Shown here one piece after another: positions 36,762 through 47,571 of a stretch of 64,000 bases of DNA. Made by a program: the position numbers and the translations under genes. The stretch comes from Ophioderma brevispina (lineage: Eukaryota; Echinodermata; Ophiuroidea; Amphilepidida; Ophiodermatidae), in NCBI GenBank assembly GCA_023653785.1, contig JAMKCH010084978.1:1-64000 (forward strand), written 5' to 3'. How positions within the stretch are numbered: position 1 is the first letter of the stretch; the number at the start of each line of letters is the position of its first letter. Below the pieces are notes generated by a model that was not told the DNA's origin, did no database searches, and saw only the letters and a list, made by a program, of their open reading frames with translations.

Positions 36762-38139
36762 GTAGCAGTTGAGATCTTTCAACCACAAGCAACACATACT
36801 GTATAATTTAGAAATTTTTCACCAGTTTAGTTTTTTGGTGAAACTTCTGGAAGGGGAAGGTAGGGGGGGGAGACGAAAGGGCCCCCCCCTCCTTCATCTT
36901 CCCCCGCTCCCCGCCAGAGTTTTTCCCTCTTTTATCACTTGATGGTCATCCGCAATGACACAACACAAAAATTTCCTGTTTTCTCCCATCTGTGGAAAAA
37001 TTCCTGCTCGCAAAAATATTGATATGCAGTATTATCCAGTTCAGTGAGATGTAGCTAGATGTTAGATAAATGCATTGCATTGTCCCTGAACTAGCAGTGT
37101 TTATGTTCTGTGTTAGGGTTTATTTTTGAAATTCATTGTGATTCAAAAAATTACTGAACTGTGCCCTGGATCGCTGCTATATTGTTCCTCTTATTTATTT
37201 TGTTGTTAAGGCTTTAAAAATATGTATGTGTGCGAACGGAGGAGTTCGGTCATTTGGGAATTAAAAACCAATTTTTTTTCTAAGATGGATTCCAATGTTT
37301 TAACTCTAAAAGAATAAACATGTTACTATTTAAAGCTTTTTTCAGTGACAATAGCAAGATCTTTTATTTTTACTTTTAGGTTTTGTTGTCTTGTTTTTGA
37401 TATTTTTTCATGCTTTTGATGGGATTTTTTTTTAATTGTAAATGACAATCATGGGGGGGTCGGAAGATTTTTTGGTGTTATTTTGTACTAATTTTGACTG
37501 AACTTTTTTCCGACTTTTTCTTCTCAGTCGGTGTTACACAAACTTTTTTTTGGCCTTATTGAATTTGGCTCTATGTGCAAATGTAAACAAGCCCTTTGTC
37601 ATCGCTTTTCATTGGTCCGTCTGTAAACTACATGCTATAGGCCTATATCGGTACACACAAGTATCTGAAAATGCATTGGTTATATGAAAGCTTACTTCGT
37701 AGGAACAATCTGGATGTTGACCGCACTTTGAAAGAGGTCCTTGGTCATTACGATACAACACTGTCCTAGTCTCAGACCCATCACACCTTTCTGATTTTTC
37801 CTGTATGTTGTAATAAGGTTACAATCTCATAGATTCGCATAGGTTGAGCCATCTTGTTTTTCCTTGGTCAGTCACGGATGGCGATTACAATCAATAAATT
37901 CACAATGATGTTTCATTGTTCTCAAAATTGTCACCCCGGTTTATTTAAATGGGATTTTTACCGATAAAGGGCCATTTCCTGAAAACTTTACAATTTGTGA
38001 GTCTTCTGCAAATTGAATGCTATGGCCATCAAACTTGGCTCACAAAGGACTGAATAGTAATTAGGGGTATGTCCTTTCCTTGGGGATCTCGCACATTTAA
38101 TTGCAGTATTTTTTTGTCTCTGCTGCTTTACCATTCCAG
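36762..38139 (+). other. ACVR2 intron 4
   Basis: Donor GTAGCA, acceptor TTACCATTCCAG. About 1.4 kb with T-rich stretches, and a G8/C-rich patch near 36860-36915 (complementary G and C runs that could pair). No exon or gene recognised. Confidence 0.75.
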
Positions 38140-38265
38140 TAGATGAGTAACATGTTACCGTTTGAGGATGTTGTGGGTTCGCCGTCCATTGAGGAGAAAA
38201 TGCAGTAGGTTGTGTACACAAGAGAGTGAGGCCCACAATGGGGAACACTGGCTTTCAAGAATGCT
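38140..38265 (+). CDS. ACVR2: ACVR2 exon 5: kinase C-lobe, disrupted
   Basis: Joins exon 4 in phase (GAT G|TA GAT GAG gives DVDE; human has PVDEY). Expected content is DEYMLPFEEE through HKKKRP to the residues before GMAMLCE. Seen: MLPFEDVVGSPSIEEKMQ in one frame, then HKRVRPTMGN in another, ending before a GTAAGT donor. Disruptions are an extra A at TAAC (38146-38149), TAG where a conserved GAG (Glu of MQE) is expected near 38212, a missing G shortly after (GTGTAC for GTGGTAC), and a net one-base excess before the donor. The stop looks like a base change rather than a run-length change, which weakens the pure homopolymer-error explanation. Gene identity is clear from the spacing and the LPFE, MQ.VV and HK..RP words. 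Confidence 0.8.
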
Positions 38266-39026
38266 GTAAGTATTCCCAATTGGAATTAATTGGTGTGGAA
38301 TCATTGGGTTGTATGTATGGAGATGTCATCAAGAAACAACCCACTTTGAGTCTTTGGTATTTTAATTTTGCCATCCACTAAGTTAGATGCCTTTTCTTGT
38401 TCCATTTATAGTGGCAATCTAAGCAATGTACAATTTAACCCTAACCAGTCAGACCATACACTTATAGACAATCTAGTTATTTGAATGCTGATAAATACCT
38501 CCTGGGCATTTACCCTTCAGATTCCCCCCCCCCCCCTGATGCTGTGAAATTCCTGCCGGCGGGCATTTACCCTCAAGGAACATGAATGCCTGATAAGAGT
38601 GCTGGTCCCCCCCCCCCCCTCGAAGGCAAAACAATATATTATATATAAAAAAACAAACCCCTTAATTCTAACCCCACAATGAATACCTATTATTGCAGCG
38701 TTTAAACTGCTAGCTAACAATACACAAAACAAAATAGAGGGAGAAAAGCTGAATGAGTGCCTGCTTGGCATTTACTCCTTGAGAATATGAATGCCATGAA
38801 TGCATTTACTCTCAAAGCCCAAGTGCTGATGCCCACCTGTGGGACTTAAGAGTTTTTCCAGGAAATTGTATAGAATGTTAAATCCCCTGGACAATGCATT
38901 TGAGTGCTGCTGGCAGCTACAATTTGCATATTAGTGATGCGGGCATTTAGGCTCCAATTTCCACATAATGTTTTCTTCTAGTACTCTATTATTGAATTGA
39001 TGTTCAATATTTTATGCTTCCTTCAG
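38266..39026 (+). other. ACVR2 intron 5
   Basis: Donor GTAAGT, acceptor TTCCTTCAG. It contains repeated GGCATTTACCCT / GCATTTACTC words and two C12-14 runs (38524-38537 and 38609-38620) in a loosely palindromic stretch 38500-38850, probably a degenerate repeat. No exon seen. Confidence 0.7.
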
Positions 39027-39217
39027 GGACTGAGTACTCTCTGTGTGAAACCCTCCGAGGAGTGCTGGGATCACGACGCCGAGGCTCGCTGTCAGTCGGG
39101 TTGTGGTGGAGGATGAGGATAGCTAGATGCATCGCACCCGTCACCTCACAACACCCCCACCACCACCTCAAATACAACGACCATCCTCATCCCTCCACCT
39201 ACGGATCCCAGCTGTAA
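39027..39217 (+). CDS. ACVR2: ACVR2 last exon: kinase end and C-terminal tail, end uncertain
   Basis: Begins GLSTL and contains [11 protein letters not shown], kinase subdomain XI of type II receptors (human [25 protein letters not shown]). The conserved CETIEE block is split: CETL is present in one frame and EECWDH in another, because a GT and a C appear extra (net plus three). After DAEAR the direct frame gives C then stops at TGA 39114-39116. One missing C there would give LS and, with further small changes, RIARC and a His/Pro-rich tail stopping at 39215-39217. A third frame reads MHRTRHLTT with a longer proline-rich tail. The true C terminus cannot be settled from this sequence; the end given is the shorter plausible stop. 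The 3' UTR follows and its polyadenylation site is unknown. Confidence 0.8.
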
Positions 39218-41334
39218 ACCTCCAATCGCAAGCATGCGCACCCAGTGAGCAGTGGCAACAAGCTTGCACAATTTCTATCAGGGAATACCGAGGCACTCTG
39301 CCCCACCCCTTTGCATGTGTGAGGTCTTCGTGAGAGCAGTATAGAAACTATTGAAAGAACATTGCCTGATTTGAGTGCATGTGCCACCAGTACTCGTGGC
39401 TTGTATAATGGGGCTTCACCCTGTGATACGTAAATTCTGAATGGAGACCTAAACAAATGGACTCGGTCTGGAGCCAACTCTGCCCTTGAGCATGCGAGGG
39501 GTGGGCGCTACATCCGCTTAGGACCGTGTGACGAGATAAACGCACAGTCTGGGTGGACGTTCAGTTCATTGCATGTGAATTGCACCAAAGATGTTTATAG
39601 AAAACATTTGTGTTGCAGGTTGTTTATGCTGGTATTCAGGGAGTGAGGGAAAGGTGGTACTCTCCCGTCCCCATTGTAGGATTTATTGGGATAATATCAA
39701 GTGTTGGACAGGCTGTACATGTATGTAAAGATGGGAAAGACACATGGACATTCGTCTCCCAGATGTTGCAGAAACATTTGACTTATTTAGATTGCCAACT
39801 GTAATTATGTACAGGTTTTGCTGGAGCTGATACCCAGTTGGAAACTTTGCATATAGAGCTGTCCTAGATGATCAAACAACATCGGAATGCATAAGCGTAT
39901 AACATCGGCGTACCTGGGAAATGGGAGCTGTGTTGACCAGATTAGCTTAAAACGGGGGCTGATTACACACGCGACAGCAAGTACATAGGAAGACATCAGA
40001 AAGGGGGTGTGGGAAAGACTTGCATTCACCAATGGAATCCAGTTGATTGTAAACACTTTAAAACTGTTTTTACTGCCAGTGTATTCATCAAAGTCGTAAG
40101 AGTGACGGGTTTTTTTGGACCGTTACAGTCTGCTCCATAATTTGCTTCTGTAAATGCTCGTTTCGGATAACAAAGTTTGACGCGGCATGTAAACGTAAAA
40201 TGCTTGTATGCATGCCTCTTCTGAAAATGCCCTGTTTAAAGTGCCCTGGCATTAAAACGGACAGCTTCTTCAGCCGCAAATGGTCAGTTGGCCTAGTTCG
40301 GATATCGGCAAGGTAAACAAGTTTCAACTCCCTCTGATTACTCTGGTGACAAGGAAAACGCACGGCACTTCCTAAAGATACCACAACTTGTCGCGCAAAG
40401 GTGGGTTCTGTTTGCATTGAAAAGCAGGGCCAGTGCTTGCCCTGGATTTACAGTAATTATGAATAGCCTCAGCCAAAAAAAACCGAGTGTACGCATTTAA
40501 AGAGCCAGTAGATGATTTGTAATGTTGATGTGGAGTGAGCTGATGCTCCCATGGTCAACGGCATTTAATTTTACAATGTAAATATTAGGAGCATACACTC
40601 TGCAGAAAAAAAGTTGACCGAACCAAATCATGTGCTCGCACCTTATGAACTTAAAATGACATGTAAGCTAGATGATACATAGCTGCCTTGGATTGTTTTT
40701 TTTTCTTTATCAATCGAATCATGGGAGACGGTTTGCACCAGTTTTTCCAATGAGATCCATGTTATTCCATCATTTCTTTGAACTTTGGGCATTATTATTA
40801 AATTGTTTACTTAAATGAAAGGTGTGACCATTTTTGTCTTGGACCCAGCAAGTATATTCATTCATGTTAAGAAATTATGATTTTGACTCCGAATTCTGTA
40901 ATGATAACAAAATTAGCTTGTATATGAAAAGAAAATGAGTTACAAAATATCAGAGACTGGTGACAATGAATGGAGTCAACAGGTAGTTGATATCCAATTT
41001 CAATTGTTAAGAAAATGAAGTAATTTTTGTTGTCAAAAAAGGTGTGGGAAAGAGTATGGCCTCGGCATGTTACTTTTTCTTTCAAAACAGATTTAAAAAA
41101 ATAGTTAATTGCAGAACTACTTGGGGTGGGTGGGGGATCAAGAGCAATGTCCGAAGTGGATTTAAACCAATCCTATATTGGACTGCAATGCCTCTATACT
41201 TTACTGTGCTATAGCCTTTTCAGTATTGAGGGATAAAATTTGCTTGAGGCTGGTCTAAAATGGAGTCTATCTTTAGACTCAGGTTTATGGTCAGGCCTTA
41301 TTGACTGCACCTTTTTTCTTTCAACATACTCTGA

Positions 41335-41384
41335 AAGTGTGATGTAATTATGTGAGGAATTTCCTCACCTGTTATATCACACTT
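41335..41384. repeat. Long hairpin with inner palindrome
   Basis: AAGTGTGATGTAA pairs with TTATATCACACTT, and between them lies GTGAGGAATTTCCTCAC (41352-41368), itself palindromic. The whole folds as a nearly continuous stem. It may be a worn palindromic element end or, if within the 3' UTR, an RNA hairpin. Confidence 0.6.
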
Positions 41385-41433
41385 ACTTTGTAGGTAGAAA
41401 ATAAAGGTCTATTCATGAAGGACTAAGTTCTTT

Positions 41434-41632
41434 GAGTTCCAAGAACTTTTAATTAAAAGACTTTTCAAATCATGTCAGAAATTCCTCAAAATTCTACAGG
41501 AAACAAATTATTTTTTAACCCCTGACCCTAAACCAAAGAGTTCCAAGAACTTTTAAATTACTCACTTTAAAATACCTTTCGAGATCATGTCAGAAATTCC
41601 TCAAAATTCTACAGGAAACAAATTATTTTTTA
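41434..41632 (+). repeat. Tandem duplication, about 105-115-bp unit, two copies
   Basis: GAGTTCCAAGAACTTTTAA (41434 and 41538) and CATGTCAGAAATTCCTCAAA (41471 and 41586) occur in the same order twice. Both copies end at ACAAATTATTTTTTAA. The copies differ in length by about ten bases. GAGTTCCAAGAACTTTT contains the palindrome AGTTCCAAGAACT. Confidence 0.8.
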
Positions 41633-44458
41633 ATTATGGCCTTACACTAAATAAATATTCTAAGGCCAAAAATAAAGTATTTGTTACATGTAGAACTTTG
41701 AAAGGGGGGTGGGGGGGGGGTACATTTGGAACTCTTGCCAGAATGGGCTCTATTGGGTCAGATAACCTCATCAGGATGCAAATTCAAATTTTGATGAAAT
41801 TTCCATAGTGCATTATGGGATTACTATAACACCACCTGTGTAGGATCTCGGTCCACTCCATATTTTGTTACACATTGGTAGCCACAGGGAATAATCCAAG
41901 GCAGCTATCGTATTCTGAAGTCTTTGATATCAAGTCACTGCAGGGATATTGTGCATAATGTATTTAAATTCTTATTCATGGTGATGAAATTCTTGTCATA
42001 TCTGTGCAGGGTTCAATATTGTTAAATATAATATTTGAGTGTGAGCTTTTTATACTATGAGAATTCCAAGCGAACTTTTTTTTTTGGGGGGGCTGCTTTT
42101 TTTTTGTTGATACCAAGATAAGCACAAGGAAGAAAACAATGCTAACAGTAACAGGGTTTAATTTTATATGAATTTTGTTTCAAATAAAAGTCAAAGCACT
42201 TTACACATTTTATAACAAAGCCAGTGCCCCCTTGTATAGTTTTGTTCAGAAGTGTTTCTCATAAAGAAGCTCATGCACCAGTCATTTAAAAGGTTTTGTA
42301 CTTAATAACGCTGTGAAGTGCAGTTATGAAGCAAACACAGCACTCGAACGGTTTTGTACTTAATAAAATTGCTTTGCAAAAGTCGTAAGTCATGACCCTT
42401 GACAAATTCTTTTTGGGGAGGAAAAATTACCTCCTGTTAAGCCAGAATGAAACAATGCTCTCGTACTTGGTGGTGAAAGTTCAGTTGTGTTTTTGTCCAC
42501 CATTTAAGTATTGAACTCTGTATATATAATGAGAATGCGTTTCCTCTCAGTGATCATATACTGTATCATACTTGTATTATAAACCTGTGTATACCTCCGT
42601 GTAGTTAAAACTTTTCAGACTTTTCAAGTAAAGCACTTTTCGGAAAGGGAAAGTGAAACAGGTGACAGACTACACGTAAGACATATAGCAGAGGTCATCA
42701 TTGTACTGATTTCATACTCGAACTTGACCGGGAGCATAAAGTGGCTTCATCGCTGCGTTCTGTTCTGTTTGACCAATATGATATCACTTTGTGCTTCGTC
42801 CCTTAAGGAGTACAAACTAGAGGGAATACTTTGTGAAGGATGGCAGGGGAATACAGGTATGTAATTGAGGTTTAAGCAACTCGGAAACACAGTGGCTAAT
42901 CATTATTACAGAAACCGTATTTTGAAGGCTTTTACTCCATAATGCATCAATTTTGTTTTCATAAATGAACATAACTGCGACTGAAGTTTGGATGTAATGA
43001 TTGTGGTTAATATTTATCAGCCTGTAATATGACTGATGTATAATAATAAAATAATACTTTATTCCTGTGAAATAAATGCCCCGGCGCGTGGATTTTTAAA
43101 AAAAAGCGGAGTGTTTATTTAATATAGGTCACTTGTTCTGATATATTTCCATTGCAAACCATAGCCAGCACTGCCTGGATACCCCGGTGCTCCTGCACCA
43201 TGAGGATCCAATGTTTGAACAAGCTCAGCAACATTAGCAATGGCTGCATCCATAGTTGTACAAAAAGAGCAGATCTCTGCTCGCTAAAATGGTCCGTTTA
43301 ACACGGTACATGGAGGCAAGTGGAATTTCACGAAAATGTTCACTTGTCAAGATATCTACACTTTAATTTGACATGTACTGGGTGAGTTGTGCACATAATA
43401 GCCAGTTACAGGCCATCAAATCTACCACTAATTATCAGTGTATACACTTGGATGTATACCATTTAAAAAAAATAGGAACATTTGGCAACAAAAAATTGAG
43501 GGGACATTTAATTATTAGAGTTAAATGGACCACCTTTCAGTTCACAAATTGTGAAAGTAAGGCAATGTGCCGAAATGCTACCAAAGTGTTTATGTGGAGA
43601 GCAATAACTACCGGAGAAGCCAGAAAGTTGTATGAAATTAGCATATGTTTGTACTTAAAATATGTCAGGCGAAAAAAATGGAAGTGATAATTTTATAATA
43701 TCACAGTGCTTTTATTATTAATAGTGCATTTAAAAAAAAGTGAAATTGGTTGTTAAAAAGGTTTGCTGTTTTTTAAATGGTATTTAGAAATAACTGTCTT
43801 ATTAAGAAATAACAAGTCGTCTTCTACACTTCCCCAATACCTTCAATGGTAGTTTTTGTGTATTGGTTTGTTTGTTTGTTTGTTCTTTTCTTTAATTTTT
43901 AGAATGACTCCTTCCCACTTTCTTTGGAACACATAAATGGCATATTTTGCCCTTTTGTTTTGCCATTCATAAGAAGAAACTCGGCTGTGCTCACCCATGA
44001 TGATTGCATAAAAGAAACAAAAAACCCTTAACTTTGGTCAAAATTATATTAAACTTTGTCATTTTATATCTAAATCAAGAAAATTTGGTTGAATCCTTCA
44101 TTAGAAGGATTGATTAATGAATAGGTTTGTGGGGGCACCTGTTGATGCTTGGCCAATGGATAAAATACGTAAAAATTAAAAAAAGGGTGAGTGAGAGAGA
44201 TAAAATTAAGAGAATATTTGGGTTTAAATTGATATCATGCTTTATGAATTTGGCTTTAGAAATATTTTGCCCACTTCAAATGGGTTATTTGCAAAACTGG
44301 TGTACGGACAACATGCAGGTTTTGATGTCAGAGTGTCGCATAAATAATATACTCTTTTAGCCTCTGTTCCTAGTCTTTGCTATTTTTATTAATTTCACAA
44401 AATTGTGGATTGGAATATACACTTCACACACAAAATAGCTGTTTTGCACAAGGCAAAC

Positions 44459-44812
44459 GCTATTCGCTGGACTAGTCTGGCGAATTACTGTTGTGAAATC
44501 TATTTACCGGACAAACTATGGATCTTAGTAATAATTTCCTTTACTTAAAATAATGATTGAAACATATTTGAGGAAAGGCCATGGTTGGATTCGAACCTGT
44601 GATACCTGCATTATAAATCGATGCTCTTATCCACTACACTAGCGAGGGAGGATGTGGGTGGTGATTGATTTTAATCCTACATAAGCTTTACGGAATAAAC
44701 CGATAATACTATTGTGATATGATAGATATACTATATAAATAGCGCCCGCATAAGTTTGTCCGGTAAATAGATTTCACAACAGTATTCGCTGGACAGTCGG
44801 CAAATAGTCACT
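44459..44812. mobile_element. Inverted-repeat element carrying a tRNA-like core
   Basis: The arms 44479-44517 and 44752-44791 are near-perfect reverse complements (core TGTTGTGAAATCTATTTACC), and weaker similarity extends each arm to about 44459 and 44812. About 350 bp in all. The centre carries a - strand tRNA-like sequence. No transposase. Confidence 0.75.
44584..44650 (-). tRNA. tRNA-Ile(UAU)-like sequence, degenerate
   Basis: On the - strand it has an A box (TAGTGTAGTGG) and a perfect B box (GGTTCGAATCC) 44 bases apart start to start, the tRNA spacing, with TTTATAA in the position of the anticodon loop (anticodon UAU). Acceptor, anticodon and T stems do not pair properly (only two of five T-stem pairs). 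It is therefore a tRNA-derived remnant or SINE-like polymerase III promoter, not a working tRNA. Confidence 0.5.
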
Positions 44813-44994
44813 CTACTCTCCTTTGCACAAATAGGCTAAAAAGAGCATTCAAACAGATATTTTGGAGATAATCTAACATTAAAAAAAAAAGAGCAAACAT
44901 TTAAACTTCTAATCACTGGCTGGTCAGACATGCCATACTCCAGTGCACCAAGCGTATGCAGTAGTAATTGAGCAACAATTTTGTGAATGCGTGC

Positions 44995-45165
44995 ACACAC
45001 ACACATACTGACAACAGCTACATTGTGGGGGTATTTGTAGTTGTGCATTGTGGGGGTATTTGTAGTTGTGCATTGTGGGCGTAGAAAAAACATGTAGCGA
45101 TGCATTGTGGGAGTGTGACTATTAGTATAGTATGCATTATTAATGCATTATGGGAGTATGGGTCA
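44995..45165. repeat. Minisatellite on TGCATTGTGGG, beside a CA run
   Basis: TGCATTGTGGGGGTATTTGTAGT is repeated with a 28-base period about twice, followed by diverged units ending GCATTATGGGAGT. It is preceded by (AC)n near 44995. A second CA run lies at 45391-45405. Confidence 0.65.
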
Positions 45166-45715
45166 TTGCAATAGTGTGTATGTCTCGGGGGGGGGGGTAG
45201 GTGCACTTACACACAACACACATAACCAACGCAATCATGCAGAGTATTTTTTGTTTCATATTTTTTTCCTCTCAGGATAGGTCCATTTTAGACTGTTTTA
45301 AAGCACTCATAGTGGGGGTACCCCCCTATGCAAAATATGCCCACAATGTAACATATTGCAATAGGCCCACAATGTATGCCTGGAAAGTTCACACACACAC
45401 ACACACCCACACAGGCACTCCACCACATCAGACAGATAATACATATCAGTATCTGTATGTGTGATTAATATTGACTGACCTTAGGGCATACATTAAAAAG
45501 GTACTCACTAGGAATTACATGGACTGTTGGTAAATAAAAGCAACAGTTACTGTGCTGCTTGAAACAATATTTTTTTTGTGACGCTAACCTTTAAAAAAAA
45601 ATGTATCATTTTGCTTGGCGAGTTGTATGACTGAGTGCCAGATAACTTTGCATGTTGAGCAGTGTTACATACTAATGCACAGCATTTATTGTCAACCAGA
45701 AGCATGTTCTGTCCA

Positions 45716-46501
45716 TTAACACTTAAGTGCCTAAGGGGTGGGAGGTGGGGGTTCTATAGTACCCAAGATTTGTTTTTCGTCAATTTCTTGTGAAAATATT
45801 TTCAAATTCTAATTTTTTGTAATTGTGTAACTTATTGATGCGCTTCTTTCCATAAAAAAATGTCTTGCCCGTTAATGAGATAATTAGCTTGGGTCCCTAG
45901 GAACCCCCCTTAGGCACCAACGGGAGTGTGATTTTAAAAATAAAAATTAGCAAACCCTGTTGCCAGAATATTTTTCTGCTTAGGTATTTCATTTGCCTGA
46001 AACAAATTAATTACATAATCAGAAAAAATCATTAATTAACATAACCCTTTATGTGCTGAAAAGAAGCGATTCCATCATCGAGCGACTGCGCGCCATTGCT
46101 GTACAACCTCTGTCAAATGACAGCCCCACAAAAAATACAAGAATGTACAAAATGGTAATATTTGTGTTAAATATATGTAAATTGTCCTTCTAGAGCAGAT
46201 ATAACCATCAAAATGATTTGCAATGTGTATGCTGTGGAAGCAGGGTCGCGGAAACATCCTGTTACTTTTTGAGCGATTTTGAGCATTTCGAAAACAATGA
46301 TCTGCCCCTATTTCTAGACGATAAACCAGAACTCATTTATATTGCACCTTTGGCATTGTCTTATGCCTCCTCAAAGGTGGTATGGTTTCAATTTGAAAAT
46401 TCTACAAAACATTGGGTTTCCTTGGGGGGGGGGTTCCACGGAGACCCCCCCCCCCTTATGCACCAACGTGAGTGAAAACACCTTAGGCACTTAAGTGTTA
46501 A
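45716..46501. mobile_element. TTAA-flanked element G with palindromic ends
   Basis: TTAA, CACTTAAGTGCCTAAGG at the left and CCTTAGGCACTTAAGTG, TTAA at the right: perfect 17-bp inverted ends, each itself containing the palindrome CACTTAAGTG. A related internal phrase, CCCCCTTAGGCACCAACG..AGTG, occurs at about 45907 and again next to the right end. No coding capacity. Confidence 0.8.
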
Positions 46502-47046
46502 TTAATTACAGTGATAGCATTGACTAGATCAAATTTTTTAAACTGTATCTGTTGTACACTCTTGTCTCGGGATTCTGATAGCGTACTGATTGTATTTCCA
46601 TTCAAATCATTTGTGAATTCATCGAGAGAGAAACGTAACAGATTTGCAGTTCCCACCCCTAGCCCGTGCTTATTTACATAACCCACCAGTGCAATCTGTT
46701 GATTAGATAGTGTTAATTTTCGGAGGGGGTGTGTTTTTTTCAGTAATTGAGTATAAGATGAATCTTGCTAATAATGAATAAATTGTCTACATGTGTTTAC
46801 CCTTGGTGCCCACGCATTAATTTAAGTTACCATTGATACAACACGTTCTTATTCATACAAAATTAGTGCCCACCATATAACATCAGCCAAGTGAACGTGA
46901 ACACTCGCATCATGGCTGTGCCACAGTCAATATTGTATGGGGGGGGGGGTCCTTCTCTGATCTCAGTAGTGCCTGTCCATTTATTATTTTCACACTGGGG
47001 CAGATCTATGCTCAGAAATGGGAGTGGACGAGCTGAAAACAAGCAC

Positions 47047-47571
47047 TTAAAGCGGGCACTGGCACATTTTTCACAATATGAAATTTCTTCAATTTACTCT
47101 CAAATGATAGTCTAGGCCATTGGAAGAACAGAGATACATTTTACACATAAAAAATAACATACCCCAAAACAGATAGGGACATTGATATGAGGATAAAGAC
47201 ATCCAGGTAATTGTAGGCCAACTTTTAAGTTTTCCATAACTTTAATCAACATTTGTGTATTACATGAATATTTTTGACTCGTACTACTGAGACACAAACC
47301 CCAAGGTTATATACTGAATCACCCCTTGTGCGAGCGTGGGAAACTCCGTGTTCTTGTGTTAACGCCATTTTCGTCGTCTGCTGAATTTAACGTCGCCGGC
47401 GACGCTAATTATAAAATCGTTCTGTTTACCCATAAGGAAGCTGATTTGTCTTAATAAATCCTTTCGGGTGAGGGCTTTTGTATATAAAAGCCTTACAACC
47501 ATGCAAAAATATCGATTTTTGAAAATGCTGTGAGGGCGCACTATTTTTCAAATGTGCCAGTGTCTCTTTAA
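47047..47571. mobile_element. TTAA-flanked element B, uninterrupted copy
   Basis: TTAA then AGCGGGCACTGGCACATTTTT at the left; AAATGTGCCAGTGTCTCT then TTAA at the right. About 520 bp. This is the empty-site relative of the interrupted copy at 18509-20397. It contains the palindrome-like ACGTCGCCGGCGACG near 47390. Confidence 0.8.

Larger units (their letters stand above)
6261..39217 (+). other. ACVR2: Activin receptor type II gene, six assigned exons
   Basis: Whole locus. The product would be a single-pass receptor serine/threonine kinase that binds activin/BMP-family ligands and phosphorylates type I receptors. Assigned exons are 6261-6327, 10303-10680, 11663-12388, 36626-36761, 38140-38265 and 39027 to about 39217. 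The family is recognised from the CCC-containing cysteine knot of the ectodomain, the ARGRFG glycine loop, HRDFKSKN and DFG kinase motifs, and the type II C-lobe signatures [12 protein letters not shown] and CWDHDAEAR. Domain order and exon order agree. Introns 1, 2 and 4 are phase 1 and intron 3 is phase 0. Intron 2 is out of register by one base, explained if an A/C run at the start of exon 3 has one extra base. The C-lobe exons carry several further frame disruptions. The promoter, any 5' UTR exon and the polyadenylation site could not be placed. The family call is secure; whether this copy is functional is open. Confidence 0.93.
39218..44458. other. ACVR2 3' UTR of unknown length, then non-coding DNA
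   Basis: No further kinase or other domain seen. AATAAA-type hexamers occur (for example near 41402, 42183, 43052) but none can be chosen as the ACVR2 polyadenylation signal. It holds a tandem duplication at 41434-41632 and a hairpin at 41335-41384. Short open frames (for example 40088-40417 on -, 43373-43687 on +) match nothing I recognise. Confidence 0.5.

Noticed and set aside
39127..39333. Proline-rich frame starting MHRTRHLTT as the certain C-terminal tail
   Set aside because: It could be the true tail, but frame shifts upstream make two other tails equally possible, so it was not chosen.
44584..44650. Functional tRNA-Ile gene on the - strand
   Set aside because: A and B boxes are correct but the acceptor, anticodon and T stems do not pair; kept only as a tRNA-like remnant.
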